Shown one piece after another: positions 1-12,234 of a stretch of DNA of 64,000 bases (position 1 is the first letter of the stretch; every line of letters begins with the position of its first letter). The DNA lies in assembly GCA_004154925.1 (NCBI GenBank), contig QJNS01000192.1:1-64000 (forward strand), read 5' to 3'. The position numbers and the translations under genes were made by a program. Origin of the DNA: Monosporascus cannonballus. Taxonomy: Eukaryota > Ascomycota > Sordariomycetes > Xylariales. Below the pieces are notes generated by a model. It was not told the origin of the DNA and did no database searches. It worked only from the letters and a program-made list of their open reading frames with translations.

Positions 1-1525
1 GGGGAGAGGAGCGTGACAGGAGGCTGACAGAAAAATTCGCGCGCTTTCAAATAACCGTCCAACGACTCCTTGGACAATAATTCATTTGTTTCGATAGATA
101 GGCGTATACGTGAAGTTCCAGGCTGTTTCTAGTTATATTTTTCATTTAGTTTTTGTTTTTTCCAGTATTTTAATATTTTGTTTTCGTAACAGACCCGACT
201 GTAAAGATTTTAGTTCTTTTGGTACACCGTGAAATCTTCTCTCAACCACTTGCGTGTGCAGATGTAAGACCTCGAATAGGAAGGTGGAGAAGAGGCGTCG
301 CGAATCTCTCTCTGGGTGCGCCTCGTCACTCATCACTCGAAGTTGTAGCATGCGGCACCCCCCCTCCCCCTCCCCAAAGAATGTTTTGGACTGTCCGGCA
401 CTCTCATAGGCAGCACACGCACCAAGAGATCGCTGCGACGAAACACCTTCCCTTGGGCACTGGTCTACCTATTAGGGTATGTAGCCAGCCGCCCACCGGA
501 GCCCGGGAAAGCCTTACCACTTTATATGCGGAATATGTACGCGTACTTTCGTAGTGGAGTAGCAGCGACATGCGCGTCACTGGACGAAAGGCCGGGCGAT
601 AAGTACTTCGGCAGTGAGCGTACTACGTATGCATCTCTCGTCTATATTATCTGATCCGCGCCGGGGAGCGGGCGCTAGCCAGACCTGACCTCGGGATTCG
701 AAATGAATATTTAAAATTAAAAAAACTTAAACTTGACTCCATGTCATCTCAACCGCCATCCTACGGGAGGGTGGCCCCGCAATCAATCAATCTACATGCA
801 GTGACTTAATAAGGGGGGTGGAAGGGGGGCCACGGCGTGTCACGAGCCGGCAATCCCAAAGCTAATGGGGGAAGAGAAGGCCGAGGTGAGACACGAAACC
901 AGGTCAGGGGAGGGTCAACTGTTAGATCTTTAACACGCCGAGTCGCGCGCGCATAAGACGTTTCTCCTTCCTTCCTTCCTTCGAGACCTCCGGGCAACGT
1001 TGCATTCTGATTTGCGTTTGCAGTAGATAGCTGGCTGACGAGGACGAGGAGGCAACGGAAGGGACGTGGCTGCTAAATGTTACCCCAGCAAATTCGAAGT
1101 CGCTTTGCAGTTATCTATGACACTCCGTCTCAGGCTAACGATGACTGCTTGTATGAAATTAGCGGACTCTTGCCCAGAAGCGCGCCCGCATCGCCTTATC
1201 CCGGGGCTCGAGTATAGGCAGCAGTAAGAATCATTCACCGGTTCATCCTGCTGCATATATACCATGTATGCAATGGGGCGCTGCCTCAAACATTTAAACA
1301 ATTCCGGTTGACAAAGTATATATACATCAAAGGCAGCTAGAGAATCAAGTAGATGCCTTGTTGCCGTAAACCAGCAAAGGATATCGTAAGCTTGCGAGTC
1401 CAATTATCGGCCAAAGTAACTGCGCCTCTCGTAGCCAGACATGCCGTCGAGCCGTCACTTTTTGCGTAGTCCTGAATATCGTACACCATAACGCCGGTTC
1501 CGTAAAGCATCAGGGGTCCCCGTAA
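1..1525. other. Intergenic, no supported gene
   Basis: I see no reading frame with family signals, splice-consistent extension or codon bias. The stretch lies downstream of the GH16-like gene, which ends at 1526 on the minus strand. A short CCTT microsatellite is at 966-982. The longest open frames are short and look random. Confidence 0.5.
966..982. repeat. CCTT microsatellite
   Basis: Four tandem CCTT units read directly in the sequence. Confidence 0.8.
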
Positions 1526-2737
1526 TCATAGTCCGATTGCACACGCGCTCGATGCCAGAGTTGCACTTAACATGAATGGCCACCAGAGCCCCACGACGTC
1601 CCCGGCGTTCTCGTCATCGAGATATGTCGTTTGGTTGTTCGTCATGTTCTGCTGGTACGTAAAGAAATAGGCAGGGTCGTTGTCCGGCACATCGCAGAAG
1701 GCGCTCTCCGCTGCTGGCTCAGTGCATCGTGAGACGAAGTCGGCCCGTCTCGAATCCATTGATGAGTTGAAATACGCCTTAACGTAACTCACAGTCGTCG
1801 TCGCATCTGTCTTTGGCGGTCCTCTCGACCATCCCGGGTTGCCATTGCTCCAGTGCGAAAGCAGGAGATTGCCGGGTACAGTTGGTACCGACGATCCCGT
1901 CATCCGGGCCAACTCCTTACCATCCCCGTAGAAAACAACCTCCCTTTCGAGATAATCAAACCTATACTCGTGGAAGTCTGTCGTGGGGTCAAATGGTAGA
2001 TTCACTCTTTCGAAGTCCTTCGTGTTTGAAGCGTCAAATCCCGCTTTGTTCGATCCAAGAGACTGCAGGACAAGATTCACGGGGAATGTTCCGTTGTCCT
2101 TGTTGAATTCCGCGGAGAGGAATTCTATGTCGATCTCCTGGGTATCATTGAAGTACTGTAGAGACCGAGTACTAGTCAATACTCAAAGACATCGAAGGCG
2201 TACCATGCGGCAGATTCTCTGTGACAGGATCCTTACCCAGAAGAAAGCACTACAGGTACCGGCCACCTCGGTTACCTTTATGCCCGCGCGAAAGGTGCCA
2301 TAGAAGAAATGCGACTCCGTCGTGGCGATCTCCGAGTTCGTCACCATGCCATCGACAATCTCGCTCCCGACTACGAGATGTGCACCGGCGTCGCCACCTT
2401 TCTCGCCCGGCTCATCAAAAACCTTGGTATCGGCAATTTTGTTGGAGACCACGTTCTGTAGCGTGAAGGCTTCGCCGTATGGACCGCGGGCATCATGCAT
2501 AGACTTGTTGAAGACTTGCGCCGCCCATCCGTATTTCCCATATTCCCCAGATCGATCCGTGATGTCCAGATGCACGAAGTCACTCTCCAGGAGATCAGTG
2601 AAGACGACTTTTTCGTTCTTGTTCGATATCGCATAACCACACTCGCAGGCACCCAGAGCAAGGTCGAAGAATGCAGGTAGAGATGCTAGGAGCCAAAGGT
2701 GGTTTATCACATGATGCAGACTCTTCGAAGGTCCCAT
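1526..2737 (-). CDS. Secreted GH16-family glucanase-like protein
   Basis: Two exons, 2737-2237 and 2155-1526, flank an 81-bp intron (GTAAGG donor, CTACAG acceptor, phase 0) and give about 376 residues. The start is the ATG at 2737; the frame is open further upstream but only from a GTG. Residues 1-29 form a signal peptide (hydrophobic stretch LWLLASLPAFFDLALG) before a Cys-rich mature end (ACECGY). The intron splits the GH16 active site: FFW in exon 1 joins YFNDTQEIDIEF in exon 2. The motif EIDIE at about 174-178 matches the family's ExDxE nucleophile and acid/base pattern. The C-terminus ends in a hydrophobic tail after an N/D/G-rich linker, so GPI anchoring is possible (inference). GH16 enzymes cleave or transfer beta-1,3/1,4-glucans; the substrate cannot be told here. 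No co-oriented partner lies close by. Confidence 0.9.
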
Positions 2738-5289
2738 CCTGTTGGGTCGGAGGGTCACAGATTCCTCGGCTGTATTCAGTAGACGGATACCGGGGTTGCT
2801 TCTAGCAGTGATGGCAAGAAAAGAAAGTGGTATGAAACTTGAAAGAATGGGAGGGAGAAAGGGTGAAGCGGAAGACTATAGAAGGGAAATGTGAGTGGAA
2901 TTATCGACAGAAAAAGAGAAGCTGGCCTGAGACAGCAAACGAGCGAATGTAGAAAGAGGTGATGGAGATGGACGTGGGCCTCTATTCTAGGAGGAGGTGC
3001 TAAAGTGTGTAGATGGAAGTGGGTAGGAGTAAAATTGGCGTGCCAGACTCCGGACTTCCACACGCACATGCAAACCTACAATACCCCCCAGATGGCGGGA
3101 AGGAGGTGCGTTGGATCGCTACACGGGTATGCACTTCGTACAGACGTTCCTATATGTATGTACCTACCATTTCGATAGAGAGAGAGACTCGAGGTTCCTA
3201 TGCTCCTCCTTTCTAAGCGCTGATGTTAGAAGCCTTCCGGCTTGACCACACATTAAACCCCCACGCGACTGCCCCAAGAGCAACAGCCAACCCGCCGGTA
3301 ACCAAACTGGAAATCACTATACAACCTCGGCCTTGGGGGTGAAAGGGGCTGTCTCGTTGGCTGCTGGGATGTGCTCCCCGCGCATCTGGCTTTTACCCAA
3401 TCTTTCAGCGAGAACTAATGGATAAGGAGTCTGCAGGTACCCCAAGTCAACCAAAGGGCCGTTTCGGCTACCGGACTGTCTACTGCATACTAGGTAGGAC
3501 AAAGGCTATGACACGGGAGAAGGCCTTGACGTTAATCTTTTCCCTAGCGAGGCTACTTGCCGTCTATATATGGTGATGACTTGGACTGATAGGGCATAGC
3601 GCGGCGAGCTAATCATTTTTGATGCAAAGCCTGTAACGATGAGCTGGGATAGGCTTGCATTGGCAGCAGCTGGTCGCGTGATGGGACTAACGGCGGGCTT
3701 GGGAGACGCTGCATGGAAGGTCCGGAGAGGTGGGGGCCAAAGTCGGCAGTTTGTCAAGGGGGCTAAGCCAAGAAAAGAGTTCTACGAAGTGCCTTGAAAG
3801 CCCTCGATGATTGGTGGTGATAAATTTGCATCGGCCGAGTTTGGAACGTTGAGGATGTGTCTTATAAGGTTATTCCTGGGGATGCCCTTGCATAAGAAAG
3901 ACGTTTCTGGAATAGCTGCTACCTGCTCAGCTGAATTCGAAAAGGGTGCTGGCTCGTATGTCTAATGGATCTAGGCTCAATACGGTAAAGAGTGCCTACT
4001 GTACGCATATAAATATATATATATATATCTCCATATCAATCAATACCGGTCGTAACTGGTCGTTAGGGGGCCGTGGTGGCTCTTGTGGATATGTCCGTCC
4101 TATATATCCTTTATAAGTGGGATCTCGACGGATCGTCACGCCCCCCTGGCCATATTTCGCGGGGACGGTTAGGTGGATGAGGCATGCTCTCACGAGCCCT
4201 CTTTTACGAGACCTTTTGTAATTTCCCCTGCACAATACGACGTTTCCCTGGTCGGCTTCCCAAGATTGTGGGAATATGACCATAAGCTAAAACAACGGAG
4301 AACGACGACTACCCCGTTTTATAAACCCCTGTCCATAAGTCTTAAGATATTACGTATGTAGGATGCTCCTTTTTTTAGGAGGTAGCCACAGATATACTGC
4401 GCAGTTCTAGGTAACGTTAGGAACTTAGCCATTACCATGCACCTACCTACGCAGGTTGGGAGCACCTAGCAGTAGTTACACGGGCTTCAGAGAGCTCCGG
4501 TAGCCGGGCCTCAGCCGAGTCCCTAAGCGGTAGCTACTGGGTACGCACATGCTCTCGAGGCTATAGCGTCACAGGGCACATGAACTGCAATGGAGATAAG
4601 TGAGATGTGATCGATTGAAAATGTCGCCGAGCAAAATTCTATACATTTCGAAATAAACCAACGTCAAATCAAAACTCGACTGATGTGTTGTATCAATCTG
4701 CTGCGCGTGTTCTCGTTTGCCCCGTCTCAGCCGCCATTCCAAATTCCGTCCGTCCCCGTCCTGCGAGCTCGATTACCATTGAGTGAAAACTGGCAAGTAT
4801 AAATCAACCAGAAAACATGAAAAAGGGAAAAGAAATCAGGATAGCTCGAACAAGGTATCTGACAGGAACGGGCGGGAAAATGAACAAATTAGCAATAACA
4901 CGACGGCGGCATTAAACACAAATAAGGTCGCCGTAGCTAATAGGACAGAGAGAAAAGGAAAAATCGCTTCTGGACCAGCCACCCATTTCTGCATCAAAAC
5001 ATTACGTTGCGCTACGTTACCGCGCTCTTTGATAGTCCCCTCCACCAGATCATAGAGAGCCTAGTTGCCATTCCAGCCTCCCGATTTCCAGTGACCCCTG
5101 ATGCAGATAAACGATGGATGCAAACGCAGACGCAAAGGAAAAGACAAAACTCCAGACCACCCCTCGCGCCAGTCCATATCGGTGTTAGAAAAGCAGGAAA
5201 AGACAAGGTATATGCGAAGGAAACTCCACCACACCGGAGTTGGAGGGGAAAGAAAAATTAGGAAATCGTACACCTCATGAGAATTAATT
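2738..5289. other. Intergenic, upstream of GH16-like gene and downstream of TF
   Basis: 2.5 kb without a supportable gene. The first 300 bases upstream of the GH16 start are purine-rich on the plus strand (pyrimidine-rich in the sense of the gene), as is usual for a fungal leader. An AT microsatellite lies near 4010-4028. Nothing else is recognised. Confidence 0.5.
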
Positions 5290-7989
5290 TTAGTACACAC
5301 TCTCTTCGTCGGCTCCTTGTGAGATCATCGAGGGCGTCGAGACGTTCGACGAAGCCTCAACATCGTCCACGTAGCCGACGAGGGCTTGAGAGTGAAGTCG
5401 GAAGGCCTCTCCCATGAGTCGGGTAATGCTGCAGACGGTTGTTAGCCACCAATCCTGAACTGGTAAAACAAGAACCGCAAGACTTACCCCCATACCACCA
5501 CTTCATCCAGCATGGAACCCCAAAGGTGAGCCACAGTCGCACTCAACATCTGTGATCCGAGGGAACCTTCCGATTCCTTCTCGAAAAGCAGGCGAACCTT
5601 ATGGTACATGGCCATTTCCTCCTCAGAAGCAGCTTCCTCGTCATGTTCCAGACGGTAAAGCCACAGAGTAAGGGTGATCATGAGATCCATACCGCACAAA
5701 GGATGCTCGATACTCCAGTTGGTAGGAGATGTGCGAGCAACCCAGCGGACGCCCTGGCGGACAGCCGTTTCGATGCAATTGTAGCACTCCTGGATTACCT
5801 TGATCATCTCGCTGGAGCGCTTGACCCGGTCACGTGCGTTCGACATGGCGGCGGCGACTTCGTAATGATCATGGTAGCGAAGGGCTTCCTGAACAGTCTT
5901 CAAGTCGACCTCCAACCGCGCCCGAGCGTTGCGGTACATGGCCTTGGCATTGAAGATTAGGGGATGGTGACCCTCATGCGGAGCGCTAAGGGGGACGGAG
6001 TCAACTTCCGGCTCACAGAGCTCGAGAGATTTCTCCCACGTCTCAAGAGCAAGCCTAAGTTTGTATTCCGTCACGACGTCTTGTAGAGCTTCGGGGCTAC
6101 GTTTGTGGTACCAGACCTCGAGGAACAAGGCGTTGATCATAACACGCGATGCGAAGGCACTGTACTTCAAGGTTTCCCCTTGAAAAAGGTTGTCATGCGC
6201 CGACATGAACGTGACTGCCGGCGATGTCTTGAGGTGTTCTTGCCAGGTGGCCTCGTCGGTAACCTTGGAGTTCCATAGGGCCTCCGAGGAGGGCAGTTGC
6301 AAATCCTCAAATTCATTGAAGCTGATTGCTGGGGTATGATTGTACGTTAACGTCAGCAAGCCGAAGAAGATGTAGACCGCATAGTACGTGCGTCGGCAGC
6401 CTTCGTCCTCTACCCACTCCGTTCGCGTGGGCAGCGCGCCTTCACGAGCGTCCTGTCTAAGCTTCAATTCATAACGATTACCAGCGACCATATTGGCGAG
6501 TAGACTTTTAATGGAACATGACCATTCCAGCCCCTTAGGATCACCACTCCAGCTAGCAAAGATCATGTTGAGAAGAGAGCTCTGCATAGTCCACAGGGGA
6601 CACTTCCGAGAGCTGAAGTTCTCCTTATTCTGCAGGAACTGGCTGACTAGAACCTTGGACCCAATGTGGAGCATATAGGCCTGATCCTGGTCAAATGCGT
6701 AGAGGGCCCCGATCGACAGGACTGCCATTAGGAGAGACGGCGACACCTCAGTGACCTTGAAAGAGGCTGGGTGCAAGAAAGGCAAATGATGATGGAAGAG
6801 GCCGAAGTACGTAGCAAGATACCGATTCAGCGAGCTCAGATTCGGAACCCGGAACCCTTCCGGAATAGCATGCTCAGTATCGTGGGCTCGGATGTTATCG
6901 AGAATCATGTTCCGTTCATCGTCACTCTGAACTTGCGGAGCTTTGAAGCCAGCCGATGCCTGGGGCGGGTCAGCGGGAGAACATTCGGTACGCAGCGTAT
7001 GCGGTGCATTGGAGGTCGCCAGGCCATAGTCAAGAGGGCTAAGTGTCGTGTCCGCGGACTGCAGCACGGATATATTGCCGTTGTGGTTATGACCGACCGT
7101 GGACGGGAAGGGGCTGGGATATGCCCGGGTAATAGTACTCACACTAGCAAAGGATTGGGTCTCGAATGAGCCGGACGTATTCGACGTGGTAGAGTGCGCC
7201 TTGGGCTCCGAATGTGACATGAAGCTATCCCAGGGGACACTCTGCGGTACAGGGACGGCGCCGGGAGGATACGTGACTGCAGGATCCATCAAGGGGGCCC
7301 CGTTCGGAGTATATGGCATCGTCGGACTAGGCGCATAGGGGCTTCCATTATCCCGCGCCGCGGCTGTTGCTTTGTGGGAAAGATCAGCGACTAACATCGC
7401 CGCGGTCTCGACATCGAACATTCCTTCGCTACTGGCTTCGATCTGCTCACTAAGACCCGAAGTATCGATAGCAAGGCCTGTCTTAGAGGGACCAACATTC
7501 CGGGCTTTAGGGCCAGCGCGGCGCTTTCCGTCGCTGTGTAGAGGGACACCGCCGTCCTTAGCGTGGACAGTCCTGTCATGGCGGAGTAAAAGGTCGCGCC
7601 GCACGAATGTACTCCGACATTTCATGCATTTGAAAGGGCGCTCCTTAGTATCTATCATCAAGGTTAATCGTGTTTCATCACTCCTGCGGCGTTGGTTGCG
7701 ACGCGGATTAAAGTAATGAGGTATAGACGGCGGTTCGCGATTCGCGTTCCGTTTACGACTCGTAGGTACGTCCAAGGAGAGGTTGGGGTAGGTTCAGACG
7801 GGAATGGTGTACCGCTCAAGAGATATGGAGCCACTCACGCGATCTTTCATGGCGAGAACGATGTTCGCTGCGACTGAATGCCCTGTTACAAAACTGGCAT
7901 TTGTATTTCCTTTCTGGCGCCGTGACTGATGTTTTCCGCGGCGTCGACGAGGTGGACGTAGGAGGGACTGCAACACTTGCGCCAGGCAT
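5290..7989 (-). CDS. C2H2 zinc-finger plus Fungal_trans-domain transcription factor
   Basis: Three exons, 7989-7839, 7651-5488 and 5428-5290, encode about 817 residues. Introns are 187 bp (GTGAGT donor) and 59 bp (GTAAGT donor, GCTAAC branch, CTGCAG acceptor). The ATG at 7989 is chosen because the open frame further upstream begins only with GTG. Two C2H2 fingers occupy residues 29-80. The first uses C31, C34, H47 and H51, and H51 exists only after splicing, which also restores the linker HTKERPFKC. The second uses C59, C62, H75 and H80. A Ser/Pro-rich middle follows. From about residue 315 a fungal-specific transcription factor domain (Fungal_trans, PF04082 type) carries the typical LFHHHLPFLHPASF block. 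The last exon adds an acidic/Ser tail ending DEESVY. A nuclear sequence-specific regulator; its targets are unknown. Confidence 0.9.
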
Positions 7990-10900
7990 CTTGTCGTGTA
8001 GGATGATTGGGTTTCCTCTCTTGAGTTTCTCTACTGATAATGGACAGGTCGAGTCGTCGATGTGGACAAAGACTGCACTGCACTGTGCTTTCTTCTGCTT
8101 CTGCTTCTTCACACTCCAAAATCCCCTCCTCGGCGGTCCCGATGGGATTTCTGGGCCAGGAACAGATTAGTGTCCGTCTTGTCGGGTGTATAGAGTTGCC
8201 TAATAGATTCGTTAATGCTTCACTCACAAAGCGTGTCCTCTTGACAGAATGCGATGTAGTTGGGCATTGGATAATGTATAGGAAGCATTAAATGGACGGT
8301 ATGAAGAGATAAGCGGCCTCAGCCGGATAATTAATACTCGATACCTGTTGGGAGGTATCAGAGTAAGTGCGATCCGTCTTTATTATATAGACGGCGCGGA
8401 TGGATGAAGTTTTGATGGATTTATGATGTTGAATCCCGGAGGCGGGGTGAATGGATGGAATGTCAAGGTAGGATATTTGAAAATGAAAGTTCAGGAGGGG
8501 GGAGGGGGAGGGCGGGCTCTTGAGAAGCGGGAGACCGTGAGCGAGGTGAGTGGCAGAGCGTGCAAGTGTATGCGTGCAAGGGACAGGACATTGGGACATG
8601 GGGGGGACCTGGAGGCAGCTTGTGCTGGTGAACAACCCGGCATTAGCGAGCAGAAGTGGTCAAATTGGGGCTGGAAAGAGGGGCAAGCTCCTGCGTACAG
8701 CGGGTTACTACTAGGGATTATGTTAAACCAGGAGCGTGTTCAGATAAAAGGTACCTTGAGCGGGTGGTATCTCGCTACCACTTTCCCGTATGAGGCTGCT
8801 GGGAGGATTTGTTATGCTGATACTCAGGAAATCTCATAAAATATGATCCCGAAGATGATGGGTTGAGTTCCAATGTTAGTGGGTTAAAGCATGAATGTGG
8901 GGGATTGGTTCGACTTATGGACCTCCAACTGGGCAACCGCGTACAGTGCAAGGAACCTGTGGAAGGGAACACGGACACGCTGGTCACAGCTACTATAGGT
9001 AATCGAATGGATGATAGACAACAGTAACGCGATCCACAACGCGACTTATTATCCCCATTCCTGTTCCCCAAAACCACCATACATGAGGCTGGTAAGGTAC
9101 GTAACCGAGGGAGACTGGTGCCACGTTTGGCATCTCGTCCTGACCGTAATTCCTATGTTTTCAATGGGCATTCATTGACTGTAAGGATATCAATTCACCT
9201 TCCTGCAGGTATAGGTATAGTGCGACTCCGCTTCGCTAGACCCGGAAGTACCTAAGCCCAAGAGCGCAAGCAGCGTATGTACACGTAATTCCTCCAACTA
9301 TACTTGAAGGCGTGGATGGTATCCTTTCGACTGTGGTAACTGGCAAATGACCAAGGAGCGGGGTTAATAATTATGAATCGGCCATGGCATTGATGCAAGT
9401 TCATCGACCCCTCAGGCACCCCTCATTTGCGGTCACGTTCAATTCTACATACCTTAGCCAACCTGCCTACTTCGATGATGCTATCAAGATACGATTCTGA
9501 GTATGCCTACAGTCAGTCGGTACCTTACTGTGGCCTATGCAGCTAGGAGCTGCTCTGTGGTTCTCCACCTCTCTTCATAATCTTTGTCATAGATATATGC
9601 AAGCTTAAAGCTGCTTTCCAGTGCTCACCTACAGGTAAGTTCAGCGAAGCATCATACTCCCCATGATATGTAGAGCTATATATATGCCTGTATGTACCTA
9701 CTGTAAGCTAATATGACGGCTACTTTACGCTTCGGTTGTTCCCAAAAATAGGGACGAACTGCGTCTTGCGTTTGCTCTTTTAGATAGATACCAAACTTCG
9801 TACTTACAAGTGAGTAAGCAGTGGACGATTGAACTGCTATACTTCGATGCCCCTGGATTCTAGAGATATGCGAAGTGCGAATCGGCTTACCCCGATGCGG
9901 TGATGCCCAAGCAACTGTATTCACTATAGAAGACCTTGTCGTTCTTTCCCCCATCCGTTTCCCTCTAGAGAACCTAAAGGTATATGTGAGGTTCCGTTTG
10001 GTATTTAAACGCGATCGATTCTCCCAGGCAAATAGGCGAACGCGTGTAATGGATCGGCTGGTGTGTTAGCGTTTTATGTACTGGAACGCTTAATACAGTA
10101 AGAAAAGAGCATTTCTGTCACAGTGCGCATCACGTACAGTTGTCATTGAAATGGCACTGTCCTTAGTCACTGTAATTTCCCGATTTGACATGGTTTCCCT
10201 TCTTTGGAGGTCCCGAGGCCTCATCAACGAGGAAGGATCATAAGCTGGCTCTTGCTTTCTCGTCACATCTACTCAATGGATTAAGGCTTGAAAATTTTCA
10301 AAATCCTGCAACATTTTTGAGTATATTCCAGGCCTACGAGTCCCGCTCTGTCCGCGTGTTCTTAAATTACCGAATTCCTATTTAAGCCCGGCCGTCCCAC
10401 AGTACTATGTGCGGGACCCAGATTCCGGCATCCCTAGATTCCTTCAAAGCGGACTAGTGGCCCATTAAAGATAGTTGCTGCCATCACCGAACTTCCTTCA
10501 GTTCCCCCTTACCCCTATGTATCGGTATTCAAATATCAGCTGTGATGCCCAAAGCCAAGTTTATAACAGAGGCCTCCACCAAGATATACGACTTGTTTGT
10601 TGATTTACCAAGTGGTAAACTTCTCAAATTCATCTCAACCAGTAGATCAGATTACTCCGAATTTTAAAGAAAACCCCGGCTTCGGGAATCGACACATCTA
10701 CAAGTAAACGCACCATCATCATGCAAGTTCGGGAAACAGTGTGCGCAATATTATTATTCTCCCGTTCTATTCCAAGAACTTGGTGGAGAGCGGTCTCCAT
10801 GAACCTATATGAAGCCTCACTAACCTACATAGGACAACGACCTTGGCCGAGATACCGTGGAGTTCTACTTCTAAATTCGCCGGTATCGGTCGAGAGTTCT

Positions 10901-12045
10901 CCGCCGTTGTCTACCGCAAAATCTCCTTCTCGAACGTCGCGGGGTCAAGCGAAATATCGGTCAGTCATTCGCATCATCGCTAGATATGCATGCCAACGTT
11001 GTCACCGACAAAAACATCGTGATAGCGGTGTCGTGGAAGCGGTGTACATTCGACATCGGGGTTCGGGTCGGTCTGCGTAAATCCAGAAAGGCGGAGCTCA
11101 GAAGCCCGGCATTCGAGAAGCGAGGAGCCGAGAGGCTGATGGGTTTGACAAGGGTCATCATATGGATCTCAAACAAAACGAGGCTGTAGTTAGTCTGGAC
11201 AACCGGGTCTCTTCCGGATGTCCTGCGCTAGGCGAGCTGCAGGAAGCATCCCCCCCAAATTTGGCTAATACTTCCCCCCGACCATAAAAGCCCCGCTCAG
11301 TCTGGTCCTCGAATCTTAAAGCATGATACGATCATGGCGGTACGTAATTGATCACTGGCATATTCCGTGACTGAGTTTATGAGATCCAGTAATATGTAGA
11401 AGCTGCAAAAGTCGAAGGTTACCATAAGGGAGCGAAGAGACTGGTTGCAGCTATTGAGAGGCTAAAGCAGGGGGAGGGGCAATGGTTTTTATGATTGGTG
11501 TCCTATGGTCCCAATAGTTCGGGAAGGGGTAACCCCTGACGCCATTCTTATTGCCAGCATCTGCGAACTCTTCCAGAATGGCAGATTGTTGTGGTTGCGG
11601 TTGCGGGCGTCACCCCGACGACGATCGCTATCTGGGTGACGTGCAAGGGACGCGGCTCCGGCGATGCCTTGGTCAGCCTCTGTAGGTTTTGATATTAGAC
11701 TATCACACCTTTCATATCTAGATCGTACGGATCCCCCAAGGCGTTTATGACGAGACTGATGCATCAGTGGGCGATTGCATCGCGATTTGCATTTTGATAC
11801 CTTCCCGCCTACCCCTTTTTAGGTTTTCCCAGTAACGATTCATCACATTTCGCGCCCGTAGGTCAGCTGCTTACGTCATATGCTGCCATCCATAGCTTCT
11901 CTATCCGCGCCTATTCTCGTAAGTTGTTCGGATGCCCGATTCAGGGGCTGTGGGAATTAGTGTGCAAACGTGGCAGTCGCGGACCGTGCGGGTGCCATCA
12001 AGACCGTCGTTGTTCGCTGGCTGACGGCGCGGTGTCACCAGCAGG

Positions 12046-12234
12046 GAAGAAAAGAAAATTCAAAAATGGGCACGGACTTACTTCCATCAGGCGGACTTCA
12101 TTGACGCCATTTTCGCAGGGATCAAGCGGTTTGGTCGATCTGGAAATCCCCATGTGAGTGCAGCGGCACCTGACAGAGACTGGCTTCTTTATGTCGAATT
12201 CAGTCCCTCATTTCGGAGACATAATGACTGGTGA
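12046..12234 (+). pseudogene. Coding-like remnant, family not recognised
   Basis: A frame of about 62 codons ending TGA has protein-like composition, including TYFHQADFIDAIFAGIKRFG. Just upstream another frame reads AIKTVVVRWLTAR, so the two parts sit in different frames. I cannot name the family. It may be a decayed gene or chance. Confidence 0.25.

Noticed and set aside
2738..2758. Upstream start for the GH16-like gene
   Set aside because: The frame is open but begins with GTG. The ATG at 2737 gives a normal signal peptide.
8288..8635. 115-codon minus-strand open frame upstream of the transcription factor
   Set aside because: Pyrimidine-rich leader or promoter sequence giving Ser/Pro/His nonsense; no motif.
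10721..11080. 119-codon plus-strand open frame
   Set aside because: Composition looks random. A different frame at 10,986-11,165 looks more protein-like, but neither has splice or family support.
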